This document shows, piece by piece, positions 1 to 8,030 of a stretch of DNA of 42,202 bases. The notes under the pieces are model-generated. The model was not told where the DNA came from. It was given only the letters and a program-made list of their open reading frames with translations, and ran no database searches. A program made the position numbers and the translations under genes. Source of the stretch: an uncultured bacterium. GTDB lineage: Bacteria > Planctomycetota > Uabimicrobiia > Uabimicrobiales > JABWCH01. Each line of letters opens with the position of its first letter. Positions within the stretch are counted from its first letter, which is position 1. The DNA is taken from positions 1 to 42,202 of the forward strand of contig CALKWO010000125.1 in the NCBI GenBank assembly GCA_938003875.1, in the 5' to 3' direction.

Positions 1-205
1 GGTAACCCATTATACTATAATAGGCTATCGTTCCCGTTCCCGTTCCCGTTCCCGATTTCAAGAGAGGAAGTAAAAATGAACACTTTCGAGCATGAACGTT
101 TAGACTCATATCAAGTTGCCATTAAATTTGTAGCATTGGGAAACACTGTTGTTGAAACGTTACCTCACTGATTCGGGAACGGGAACGGGAACGGCTTTTG
201 TTACC
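1..205. repeat. Palindromic element with GTTCCC/GGGAAC tandem arms
   Basis: Four tandem copies of GTTCCC lie at 30-53 and three copies of the reverse complement GGGAAC at 175-192. The outermost six bases, GGTAAC at 1-6 and GTTACC at 200-205, are also inverted. The arms enclose a short decayed ORF (76-171). Hexamer-armed palindromes around small ORFs suggest a non-autonomous mobile or REP-like element. The left boundary may lie outside the window. No target duplication can be judged. Confidence 0.55.
76..171 (+). pseudogene. Remnant of a four-helix-bundle (S23-type) protein
   Basis: A 31-codon ORF starts at ATG 76, with AGAGGAAG about 6 nt upstream as a good ribosome binding site, and ends at TGA 169-171. 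It begins MNTFEHERLD and continues with SYQVAIKFVALGNTVVETLP. This matches the first helix of the four-helix-bundle family (23S rRNA intervening-sequence proteins), whose members usually have about 115-125 residues. Only the first quarter is present and the GGGAAC repeat tract begins right after the stop. It is therefore probably a truncated copy carried by the surrounding palindromic element, though a functional micro-ORF cannot be excluded. The assignment rests on recognising the family's N-terminal pattern. Confidence 0.55.
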
Positions 206-271
206 ACGCTCATCCATAATTCCGAAAACTTCAATTTTTAAGTGCGGAATGTAGGGAAGATGAAATTTTCC

Positions 272-300
272 TTGAAAACAAAATGTCTGTTTGATATGCT
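272..300 (+). promoter_or_regulatory. Putative promoter for the atpG operon
   Basis: TTGAAA at 272-277 and TATGCT at 295-300 are separated by 17 bp. TG precedes the -10 box by one base, giving an extended -10. Transcription would start near 307, about 90 nt before atpG. The call rests only on box matches. Confidence 0.4.
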
Positions 301-396
301 ATCCAGCAAAGATAAAAGAGAAAATAAAAACTAAAGTGGAATAGAAAATTTTAAGAAAATCATGAGTTACGGTAGACTTAATTTAAAAGAGAATTT

Positions 397-1242
397 ATGG
401 GTTTTAGCAGAAGAATCGAACAGCGACGGAAAAATACAAAAAATATTTTCAAAATTACGAAAACTATGGAATTGGTTTCAAAAGTAAAATTTCAGAAAGC
501 CATGCGATGCGCGAATCAATTCCAGCAATATAAAGAAAAATTTTTCCATGTCCTCCAGGATACCTTTTTGTCTTCTTTTTCCCATGAGCTGCTTGCAAAA
601 AGAGAGAATAGTAAACACATCGCTCTTTTGGTAATTGCTGGGAATAGAGGACTTTGCGGAAATTATAATACAGCAATCGTGGAACAGACAATTCAAGCAA
701 GAGAACAATTTCTTTCTGAGGCAAAAGAAGTAGATATCTATACCGCTGGAAAGAAAGCATTCTTTGCTTTTCAATATAAAGATATTCCTGTGAAAGAAGA
801 GTACCATCTTTCCGATGACAGGCCTTCTATGGATTCCATTGTTTTTCTAGCAAACCATTTTATAGACGCTTTCCAAAAAAAAGACTACGATGAAGTATGG
901 ATTTTGTATACATACAAAATGAGAATCGTAAAAGAATGTTTGTTGCCAATTGCTGTGGCTGAGCAGAAAGCGGAAGAAGAAGAAGAAGACTATATTCTTT
1001 ATTCTCCTGAGCGTAAAGTACTTTTGGAATCTCTTTTGCCTCACTCTATCCAAATCCAAATCTATTCTGCCTTATTGAATGCTATAGTCAGCGAACAAAC
1101 TGCGAGAATGCTTGCCATGAAGCAAGCTTCAGAAAATGCAGAAAATATGATAAAGGAATTGACTAAGCAATACAATCGCGCACGCCAGGCGCAGATTACC
1201 AGAGAAATGCTAGAAATTTTATCTGGCGTCGAAATTAAATAA
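397..1242 (+). CDS. atpG: F-type ATP synthase gamma subunit
   Basis: 281 residues, normal for the gamma subunit, the central rotor stalk that couples proton flow through F0 to catalysis in the alpha3-beta3 head. The N-terminal helix has the family pattern (RRIEQRRKNTKNIFKITKTM). The C-terminal helix carries SEQTARMLAMKQASENA and YNRARQAQITREMLEI, the signature that inserts into the beta-subunit ring. An acidic stretch (AEEEEEDY) lies near residue 195 in the variable Rossmann-like domain, as in many homologues. The gene lies 20 bp upstream of atpD. Bacterial operons usually have atpA directly upstream of atpG. Here the preceding 396 bp contain no atpA sequence, so the alpha subunit must be encoded elsewhere. 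Confidence 0.95.
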   Translation: MGFSRRIEQRRKNTKNIFKITKTMELVSKVKFQKAMRCANQFQQYKEKFFHVLQDTFLSSFSHELLAKRENSKHIALLVIAGNRGLCGNYNTAIVEQTIQAREQFLSEAKEVDIYTAGKKAFFAFQYKDIPVKEEYHLSDDRPSMDSIVFLANHFIDAFQKKDYDEVWILYTYKMRIVKECLLPIAVAEQKAEEEEEDYILYSPERKVLLESLLPHSIQIQIYSALLNAIVSEQTARMLAMKQASENAENMIKELTKQYNRARQAQITREMLEILSGVEIK

Positions 1243-1262
1243 ATTTCAAAAAGAAGAAAAAA

Positions 1263-2675
1263 ATGATAAACAACAAAGGAAAAGTAGTACAGGTTCTTGG
1301 TTCTACAATAGATGTAGAATTTACAACAGGCAAATTGCCTGAAGTCAACCATGCTTTGCTTATCCAAAACCAAAACAATGGAGATTCCCTTCGTCTGGTA
1401 TTAGAAGTCCACCAGCATTTAGGCGGTCATCAAATACGAGCTGTGGCTTTAGGCCCTACGGACGGAGTAATTCGAGGCATGGAAGTCATTGATACAGGGA
1501 AAGCATTGGAGGTACCTATTGGCGATGAAATATTAGGCCGCGTATTCAATCTTTTTGGTGAGCCTATCGACAAAAAAGGTCCATGTATCACAAAACAAAA
1601 AAAAGCGATTCATCAGCCACCACCGCCCTTTTCATCCCTGGACTTAAAAACCGAAATTTTTGAAACAGGAATCAAAGTGATTGATCTTTTAGCTCCTTAT
1701 GTCAGAGGCGGGAAGATTGGTTTATTTGGCGGAGCAGGAGTTGGAAAGACCGTCATTATCCAGGAATTGATCCACAATATCGCTACCCAGCATGGCGGTG
1801 TATCTGTTTTTGCTGGAGTAGGAGAAAGAACCCGTGAAGGAAATGATTTGTGGCTGGAAATGCAGGAATCTAAAGTGATTGAAAAGGCTGTTCTCTGCTT
1901 TGGGCAGATGAACGAACCACCAGGAGCAAGATTGAGAGTGGCTCTGAGTGCGATTACTATGGCAGAATACTTCCGAGACGAAGTAGGCCAGGATGTTTTG
2001 CTGTTTATAGATAATATTTTCCGTTTCACGCAGGCTGGTGCAGAGGTTTCTGCTTTATTGGGAAGAATGCCTTCTGCTGTTGGATATCAGCCTACTCTGG
2101 CAACGGAAATGGGCGAATTGCAGGAAAGAATCACATCGACCCAAAGGGGTTCCATTACTTCTATCCAGGCAATCTATGTTCCTGCTGATGACTACACAGA
2201 TCCTGCACCAGCAACGGCATTTATCCATCTGGATGCAACGAGCAACCTCTCCAGGGCGATTGCAGAAAAAGGAATCTATCCAGCCATAGATCCCCTTGCC
2301 TCTACTTCCCGAATTTTAGAGCCTCAATATGTAGGAGAAAAGCACTATCAGACAGCAAGAAAAGTTCAAAAAATTATCCAAAGATATAAAGAACTACAGG
2401 ATATTATAGCGATTCTGGGAATGGATGAACTCAGCGAAGAAGACAAAACTCTTGTACACAGGGCAAGAAGAATAGAAAAGTTTCTCTCTCAGCCTTTTTT
2501 TGTAGCAGAGGCTTTTACAGGGATATCTGGCAAATATGTTCCTATAGAAGACACAATCGAAAGCTTTAGCCGACTGGTGGAGGGAGAACTAGACCATTTG
2601 CCAGAAGCAGCCTTCATGTATGTTGGAAGCATCCAGGAAGTCATAGAAAAAGCAAAAAAAATGGAACATTCATAA
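1263..2675 (+). CDS. atpD: F-type ATP synthase beta subunit
   Basis: 470 residues, full length. This is the catalytic subunit of the F1 head that makes ATP from ADP and phosphate. The Walker A loop GGAGVGKT is at residues 156-163 (Lys162). The catalytic GERTREGNDLW segment follows, then the Walker B region LLFIDNIFRFTQAGAEVSALL, the Arg-containing segment GRMPSAVGYQPTLA and the DELSEED-like motif MDELSEEDK near residue 389. No key residue is missing. AAGAAG upstream gives a weak ribosome binding site. The gene is 20 bp after atpG and 11 bp before atpC, so the three are probably co-transcribed. Confidence 0.97.
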   Translation: MINNKGKVVQVLGSTIDVEFTTGKLPEVNHALLIQNQNNGDSLRLVLEVHQHLGGHQIRAVALGPTDGVIRGMEVIDTGKALEVPIGDEILGRVFNLFGEPIDKKGPCITKQKKAIHQPPPPFSSLDLKTEIFETGIKVIDLLAPYVRGGKIGLFGGAGVGKTVIIQELIHNIATQHGGVSVFAGVGERTREGNDLWLEMQESKVIEKAVLCFGQMNEPPGARLRVALSAITMAEYFRDEVGQDVLLFIDNIFRFTQAGAEVSALLGRMPSAVGYQPTLATEMGELQERITSTQRGSITSIQAIYVPADDYTDPAPATAFIHLDATSNLSRAIAEKGIYPAIDPLASTSRILEPQYVGEKHYQTARKVQKIIQRYKELQDIIAILGMDELSEEDKTLVHRARRIEKFLSQPFFVAEAFTGISGKYVPIEDTIESFSRLVEGELDHLPEAAFMYVGSIQEVIEKAKKMEHS

Positions 2676-2686
2676 AGAAATAAGAC

Positions 2687-3100
2687 ATGGAAAATTCCCC
2701 AAAAATTCACATAAAAATCATTCGTCCTGATGGACTATTTTATGAAAAAATTGCCAGTTCTATCGTCTTTCCTGATAAAGATGGACAAAGAGCTATTTTC
2801 CCCCAACACATTCCTTTTGTATGTGCCTTAGGAATAGGCATTGTAAAAGTTTCTAAAAGCGATAATGATTTTGATTTTTTTTATCTGGAAGAAGGTTTGC
2901 TGGAAAATAAAGAAAACCAGGTTATAATTCTAAGCTATACAATAAAAAAGCCTTCTGATTTTGATAAAAATATATTAGATAAAAGATTGATGGAACTTCA
3001 AGCTTCTTTGCCTCACGATAAAAATTCCTGCCAGGAAAAATTAGAAGAAATAAAAAAAATTAAGTTAAAGAAAAAATTGTTAGAATTCTTTACTGCATAA
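2687..3100 (+). CDS. atpC: F-type ATP synthase epsilon subunit
   Basis: 137 residues, the usual size for the epsilon subunit, which links gamma to the c-ring and can inhibit ATP hydrolysis. The N-terminal beta-sandwich starts HIKIIRPDGLFYEKIASSIVFPDKDG, with the expected GQRAIFPQH turn. The last 50 residues are a Lys/Glu-rich helical hairpin. Sequence conservation is low, as is normal for epsilon. Position directly after atpD supports the call. A hairpin follows at 3148, so the atpGDC transcript may end here. Confidence 0.88.
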   Translation: MENSPKIHIKIIRPDGLFYEKIASSIVFPDKDGQRAIFPQHIPFVCALGIGIVKVSKSDNDFDFFYLEEGLLENKENQVIILSYTIKKPSDFDKNILDKRLMELQASLPHDKNSCQEKLEEIKKIKLKKKLLEFFTA

Positions 3101-3114
3101 ATTTAGAAAAGAAA

Positions 3115-3144
3115 CTGGCAATTTTCTTTGTCACAGATTATAAT
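3115..3144 (+). promoter_or_regulatory. Possible promoter upstream of the pentapeptide/kinase gene
   Basis: CTGGCA at 3115-3120 and a perfect TATAAT at 3139-3144 are 18 bp apart. The -35 box matches only four of six positions. If used, transcription starts near 3151 and the 3148-3175 hairpin would lie in the 5' leader. Confidence 0.3.
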
Positions 3145-3147
3145 TTT

Positions 3148-3180
3148 AAACCTTGTAGCGAAAGTTACAAGGTTTTGATT
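3148..3180 (+). terminator. Hairpin after atpC
   Basis: A 10-bp perfect stem (AAACCTTGTA pairing with TACAAGGTTT, loop 3158-3165) is followed by a short T-rich tract (TTTTGATTT). The tract is interrupted, so termination may be weak. It could instead be a leader structure of the next gene. Confidence 0.45.
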
Positions 3181-3219
3181 TGTTATAGGAAGTATTCGGA
3201 TAGGAAAAAAGGAAATGTC

Positions 3220-5052
3220 ATGGCTAATATTCAACAAATGCAAAGACTACGTCGCTCTGTAAGCAAAGGCAATGGATGCAAGTTTTGGAATGATTGGCGA
3301 GCCGAAATGCCAGAAATTGGAATCAATTTAAATGGTGGGAATATTAGTGACAGCAACCTGGATGGTATCAATCTTGTCAAAGCTGATCTTATTGAAACAG
3401 AATTTAGTGGCTCTACTTTAAGAGGAGCGATTCTAAAACAATCCGATCTTACTTTTGCTTACCTGAATCGCTGCGATTTGAGCCAGGCGGATATGCGATC
3501 CTGTAGCTTCAATAAATCTTATTTAAATGAGAGTATTTGCATAGAGGCAAACTTTCATAAAGCAACGATGATCGAAACGTCCTTCAGAAGAGCGAATTTA
3601 TATAAAGCAAAACTGAAAGAAACCTATTTGCGAGAATCCAATTTTACCGAGGCCAATCTAAGTGAGTCTGACCTATCTATGGCTTATCTGCGAGGGGCTA
3701 AAATGAAAGGAGCTAATCTTAGCCATGCCAACCTAAAGGGGGCTGATTTAAGAAATGCCGATCTATCAAATACAGATTTAAGCTATGCTGATCTAAGAGA
3801 TACAAAGCTTAGGGATGCCAATCTGAGAGAGGCAGACCTTACTGGTGCCAATCTATCAGGTTCCAACCTGTATCAGGCAGACTTTAGTTTTACAAAATTA
3901 AATAATGCTAATTTGAATGGAACTATATTTTATGGGATTATAGGCCAGGCAAAAGAAGCAGAAAATATAATTTGTCAATCTATAGAAATTGGCCATCAAA
4001 CAGGAAAACACACCATAGAATTCCAGACACAAAATGATATAGAAGAACTCTCTTTTCACCTGACCGATAGCAAAAAAAATCTCAGAGATCTATACATCAA
4101 AAAAGTTCGTAGTGCAAGGAATCCTTTGGATAAGATAGAAAATATAACGGCTCCCAGAGAAGAATATAAAATCAATAAAAAAATTGGCTCTGGTATAACT
4201 GGTGTAGTATATGAAGCACAAAGAATTCGAGATGGACAGATCGTAGCTGTAAAAATCTTTGATCCTGATGAACGGGTCATCAAGGAATCTGTCTGGAGAA
4301 ATCTGCAAAAACGGCTTATTCTCGAAAGCGTTCAGGCGGAAAGATTCAACCACCCTAATGTCATTAAGGTTCATGAAGCTGCTCTATGGGATTTCAGGCC
4401 CCTGCTCCTTCCCAAAGAGGATATCGCAAGACCCTTGATTGTAATGGAATACATTTATGGATTGACATTGGAAGATTTTTTAAAAGAAGAGCTAAACTGG
4501 GACATTCTTCTGTATGTCATGTACAAACTTACAGAAGGCCTTCAATACATCCATGATTTCCCTCGTGTAGGCATGGAAATCATCGAAGATGCAGAAATAC
4601 GAGAAGAGCTGGCAAAACGACGCTACACCATTCATAAAAACCTTCATCCCTTCAATATTTTTCTATTGCAAGAAAACGATGCGCTGGAAGTCAAGCTAGG
4701 TGACATCTGGAGTGTACTATGGGAAGATATGCTGGTATTACAGGAGCAACAAAATATGGAAATCATAACACAAAAGCATAACTACCTTGCTCCAGAAGAA
4801 ATTGAAGATATAACCCAACTGAGCCCCAAGTCTGATATATATTCCCTGGGTTTAATTTTCTTATACATGCTGACAAAAGTAAAATTTTCCAACAAATGGG
4901 TTATCCAGAGATCAGAAGAATTTTTCGCCCTCATGGAACAATGCCCATGCACGCAAGAAATGAAGGATTTGATTTTAGCTATGACAGAGATAGAGCCTGT
5001 AAATCGCCCCCTTGCTAAAGATGTTTTAGGACTGTTACAAGCTTTTGTGTAG
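3220..5052 (+). CDS. Pentapeptide-repeat protein fused to a probable Ser/Thr pseudokinase
   Basis: 610 residues from ATG 3220, chosen over the in-frame ATG at 3175 because AAAGGAAATG gives a ribosome binding site just before 3220. Residues about 37-240 are about 40 A(D/N)LXX pentapeptide repeats, which form a right-handed quadrilateral beta-helix. After a linker, residues about 316-610 are a protein-kinase fold: glycine loop GSGITG (323-328), ATP-binding VAVK (Lys345), YLAPEE, and SDIYSLG. The catalytic HRD motif is H472-K473-N474, so the catalytic Asp is Asn. The loop Lys is His476. DFG reads D495-I-W. Phosphotransfer is therefore doubtful, and a scaffold or nucleotide-sensing role is more likely. 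A tail-anchored FHA protein is encoded nearby (7170), hinting at a phospho-signalling neighbourhood. Substrate unknown. Confidence 0.85.
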   Translation: MANIQQMQRLRRSVSKGNGCKFWNDWRAEMPEIGINLNGGNISDSNLDGINLVKADLIETEFSGSTLRGAILKQSDLTFAYLNRCDLSQADMRSCSFNKSYLNESICIEANFHKATMIETSFRRANLYKAKLKETYLRESNFTEANLSESDLSMAYLRGAKMKGANLSHANLKGADLRNADLSNTDLSYADLRDTKLRDANLREADLTGANLSGSNLYQADFSFTKLNNANLNGTIFYGIIGQAKEAENIICQSIEIGHQTGKHTIEFQTQNDIEELSFHLTDSKKNLRDLYIKKVRSARNPLDKIENITAPREEYKINKKIGSGITGVVYEAQRIRDGQIVAVKIFDPDERVIKESVWRNLQKRLILESVQAERFNHPNVIKVHEAALWDFRPLLLPKEDIARPLIVMEYIYGLTLEDFLKEELNWDILLYVMYKLTEGLQYIHDFPRVGMEIIEDAEIREELAKRRYTIHKNLHPFNIFLLQENDALEVKLGDIWSVLWEDMLVLQEQQNMEIITQKHNYLAPEEIEDITQLSPKSDIYSLGLIFLYMLTKVKFSNKWVIQRSEEFFALMEQCPCTQEMKDLILAMTEIEPVNRPLAKDVLGLLQAFV

Positions 5053-5083
5053 GAAATCATTATTTTTGTAAACTGGAGAAAAT

Positions 5084-6250
5084 ATGAAAGTTCATGAATA
5101 TCAAGCTAAAAAAATTTTATCGTCCTTTGGCGTTCCTGTTCATGATGGAATCACCGCCGACAATGCCCAGGAAGCATCGGCTGTCTTTACCCAGTTGAAT
5201 GTCCCTGTTGCTGTTGTCAAAGCCCAGGTATATGCAGGTGGAAGAGGAAAAGGTGGTGGAGTAAAGCTTGTAAAATCAGCACAGGAAGCTTATGATGTAA
5301 CCTTGAAGATGATGTCTAAACCTCTTGTTACCCCCCAAACAGGACCAGAGGGAATACCCGTAAAAAAAGTTTTTGTATGCCCTGCTGTTGATATAGAAAA
5401 AGAATACTATCTTGGCATCGTTATGGATCGAGGCGCAGAGAGTATTCTCCTGATAGCATCCACAGAAGGTGGCGTAGACATTGAATCCGTTGCCAAAAAC
5501 ACTCCAGAAAAAATACTGAAAGAAACGATTGATATTCGTTTTGGCTTGCAGGCTTTTCAGGCAAGACGAGTTGCCTTACAATTAGGATTTTCGGGAGAAG
5601 AAGTGGAAACGGTAAGCCAGATTCTCGTCCATACAGCACAGGCTTATATTTCCTCAGATTGCCTGATGGTCGAGATCAATCCTTTTGCCAAAACCAGAGA
5701 TGGAAAATTCCTGGCACTAGATGCTAAAATTGCCTTTGATCCTGTTGCCATGTTCCGACATCCAGAATACCATGATATGAAAGAAGCGACAGAACTTTCC
5801 GAAGCAGAGCAAAGAGCACACAAGAGCAAGCTTTCTTACATCAGCCTTGATGGGAATATAGGTTGTATGGTAAATGGTGCTGGCCTTGCGATGGCGACTA
5901 TGGATATCATCAAATACGCAGGCGGAAATCCAGCCAACTTTTTAGATGTAGGCGGTGGTGCCAGCCAGGAACAGGTAACGGAAGCCTTTAAAATCATTCT
6001 TTCCGATGCCAGAGTAAAAGGCATTCTGGTCAATATCTTTGGTGGAATTGTCCATTGTGATCTCGTTGCCAAAGGCATTCTAGGTGCAGTAGAAGAGATA
6101 GGCATCCAAATTCCTCTTGTGGTACGTCTCGAAGGAACTAATGTAGAGATGGGAAAATCTCTTCTGGAAAAATCCCAATGGAATATTCTGACAGCTTCCA
6201 CAATGAAAGAAGCAGCAGAAAAAATAGTAGCCGCAACTTCTGGTAAATAA
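5084..6250 (+). CDS. sucC: Succinyl-CoA synthetase, beta subunit
   Basis: 388 residues, full length. The ATP-grasp subunit binds nucleotide and succinate and, with SucD, interconverts succinyl-CoA and succinate in the TCA cycle with substrate-level phosphorylation. Visible signatures are MKVHEYQAKKILSSFGVPV at the N-terminus, KAQVYAGGRGKGGGVK, EINPFA followed by LDAKIAFD, GAGLAMATMDIIKYAGG, NFLDVGGGA and VNIFGGIVHCD near the C-terminus. A ribosome binding site (CTGGAGAAA) lies 7 nt upstream. The gene is 31 bp downstream of the kinase-like gene and 11 bp upstream of sucD. Confidence 0.97.
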   Translation: MKVHEYQAKKILSSFGVPVHDGITADNAQEASAVFTQLNVPVAVVKAQVYAGGRGKGGGVKLVKSAQEAYDVTLKMMSKPLVTPQTGPEGIPVKKVFVCPAVDIEKEYYLGIVMDRGAESILLIASTEGGVDIESVAKNTPEKILKETIDIRFGLQAFQARRVALQLGFSGEEVETVSQILVHTAQAYISSDCLMVEINPFAKTRDGKFLALDAKIAFDPVAMFRHPEYHDMKEATELSEAEQRAHKSKLSYISLDGNIGCMVNGAGLAMATMDIIKYAGGNPANFLDVGGGASQEQVTEAFKIILSDARVKGILVNIFGGIVHCDLVAKGILGAVEEIGIQIPLVVRLEGTNVEMGKSLLEKSQWNILTASTMKEAAEKIVAATSGK

Positions 6251-6261
6251 GGAGCCTATAT

Positions 6262-7152
6262 ATGAGTATATTAGTCAATAAAGAAACCCGTTTGGTTTGC
6301 CAGGGGCTTGGAAAAGCTGGCATGTTTCATTGCAGCAAATGTGTGGAGTATGGAACCCATTTTGTAGGAGCCGTTAAGCCTGGGCAAGAAGGAAAATCCT
6401 TCTCTTTCCCCAATTCCCAACTCAGCTTCCCTTATTTCAACACAGTGGAATCTGCTGTAAAAAAGTTTGGTGCTAACACCTCGATTATTTTTGTTCCTGC
6501 TCCTTCCGCTGCCGATGCGATCATGGAAGCCGTCGACGCTGGAATTTCTTTGGTGATCTGTATCACGGAGGGCATACCCATTCTCGATATGATTCGAGTG
6601 AAAGCCTTCATGAAAGGCAAAAAGAGTTGCCTGATTGGCCCCAATTGCCCAGGGATCATCACTCCTGGACAGGCCAAAATCGGCATCATGCCCGCCTATA
6701 TTCATAAACCAGGCAGTATCGGAGTCATCTCTCGCAGTGGAACATTAACCTACGAAACCGTATGGCAGTTGACAGAGCTTGGCTTTGGACAATCTACCTG
6801 CATAGGCATAGGCGGAGATCAAATCATCGGCTCTACCTTTGTGGATATACTCAAGCGATTCCAGCAAGATGACGAAACAAAGGGTGTTGTCATGATTGGC
6901 GAGATCGGCGGCGACATGGAACTGCAAGCCGCAAAATATATTCGAGAGCATTTCACAAAGCCCGTTGTATCCTTTATCGCAGGCCAGACAGCCCCCGCAG
7001 GAAAAAGAATGGGACACGCTGGTGCTATCATACAACAAGGCGAAGAAACAGCTTCTTATAAAATGGAATTCCTGAAATCTCACGGCGTTCATGTTGTCGT
7101 AAGTCCTGCTGAAATCGGAAAAACCATGCAAAAAGCATTGCAGCAATCGTAA
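6262..7152 (+). CDS. sucD: Succinyl-CoA synthetase, alpha subunit
   Basis: 296 residues. This subunit binds CoA and carries the phosphorylated histidine. That residue is His252 in GKRMGHAGAI. IGPNCPGIITP, ISRSGTLTYE and GIGGDQIIG are intact. The N-terminal CoA-binding loop is unusual: where most SucD proteins have GFTGxQGTFH, this one reads GLGKAGMFH, one residue shorter and lacking the usual Thr/Ser pair. This may change CoA contacts, but the rest looks functional. AAGGAGCC supplies a strong ribosome binding site. Pairs with sucC 11 bp upstream. Confidence 0.95.
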   Translation: MSILVNKETRLVCQGLGKAGMFHCSKCVEYGTHFVGAVKPGQEGKSFSFPNSQLSFPYFNTVESAVKKFGANTSIIFVPAPSAADAIMEAVDAGISLVICITEGIPILDMIRVKAFMKGKKSCLIGPNCPGIITPGQAKIGIMPAYIHKPGSIGVISRSGTLTYETVWQLTELGFGQSTCIGIGGDQIIGSTFVDILKRFQQDDETKGVVMIGEIGGDMELQAAKYIREHFTKPVVSFIAGQTAPAGKRMGHAGAIIQQGEETASYKMEFLKSHGVHVVVSPAEIGKTMQKALQQS

Positions 7153-7169
7153 AAACTAAGAAAGGCATA

Positions 7170-8015
7170 TTGATGATTCCTTTAGGACATGTCTTGGATG
7201 GGCTTATATTTTTTTACAATGCTTATAAAAATAGCGAGACTCCTCCTATAAGACAAAGCCTTTCCGAGCTAAAGAAGAGTCTAAAGGCAATCTATGAATT
7301 GCTTCCTCCACCCTGCCAGATGGATTACAGAAAAAAAAAGCTCAAGCAAAGAGAGGAAGATTTGAAATTTCTGGATTCCCATATCCAGAATACTCTCCTG
7401 CGAAAGACCAAAGAAAGCATAGCGATAGCAGCCGAGATATATCACAACCTCTTGCGATTGAAAGGCTATCATTCCATGCTTTTTGATCTTGGCAGGATAT
7501 TAGGAAGCAATACAGAACTGGCAAAGCACCTCTTTCATGAGATCGCCAAAAGTGAAGAAAAAATTGTTATTTTAGAGATCATAACCTGCCAGCAAACAAG
7601 AGATTTTTTACTTTTGGATCAATTTCCTCTCGCTTTTGGAAGAGATAGCTCTCGTGTGGAAAATGTTTTTATGGTTCGTGACTTCCTTGTATCAAGGCCT
7701 CATTGCAAGCTTACCAGAGAAGGAAGCAGCATTCTTTTAGAAGACATGAAAAGCCGAAATGGTACCTATGTCAATGGAAATATGATACAAGGAAAAGCCC
7801 TGGTCAAATCAGGTGATGAAATACGCATTGGCAACAGCAAAATCCGAATCGAAATCATGAACCAGGAAGAAATTAATGGAACGTTTGAGACTAAAATCCA
7901 AGCCTTTTCTCCTCCTTCTTCTACTTTTTCCTGCCAGAAAATAACTTTACTGACTCTAGTACTAATTTTACTTTTCCTTCTCATTCTTGTTTATATTACC
8001 TTTCCTGCTTCTTAA
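7170..8015 (+). CDS. Tail-anchored FHA-domain protein
   Basis: 281 residues. The first 145 are helical, charged and unrecognised. Residues about 148-230 form an FHA domain, a phosphothreonine-binding module, with the family's key residues: G157-R158 in AFGRD, S175-R176-P-H178, and N197-G198-T199 followed by VNG. Residues about 258-277 (TLLTLVLILLFLLILVYI) are a single membrane segment at the extreme C-terminus. The FHA domain should therefore face the cytoplasm, anchored by its tail. No signal peptide. Lies 17 bp after sucD and 15 bp before topB, probably co-transcribed. It could bind a kinase or kinase-like partner such as the 3220 product, but that is inference. Confidence 0.8.
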   Translation: MMIPLGHVLDGLIFFYNAYKNSETPPIRQSLSELKKSLKAIYELLPPPCQMDYRKKKLKQREEDLKFLDSHIQNTLLRKTKESIAIAAEIYHNLLRLKGYHSMLFDLGRILGSNTELAKHLFHEIAKSEEKIVILEIITCQQTRDFLLLDQFPLAFGRDSSRVENVFMVRDFLVSRPHCKLTREGSSILLEDMKSRNGTYVNGNMIQGKALVKSGDEIRIGNSKIRIEIMNQEEINGTFETKIQAFSPPSSTFSCQKITLLTLVLILLFLLILVYITFPAS

Positions 8016-8030
8016 CATTAAGGTGTTATT

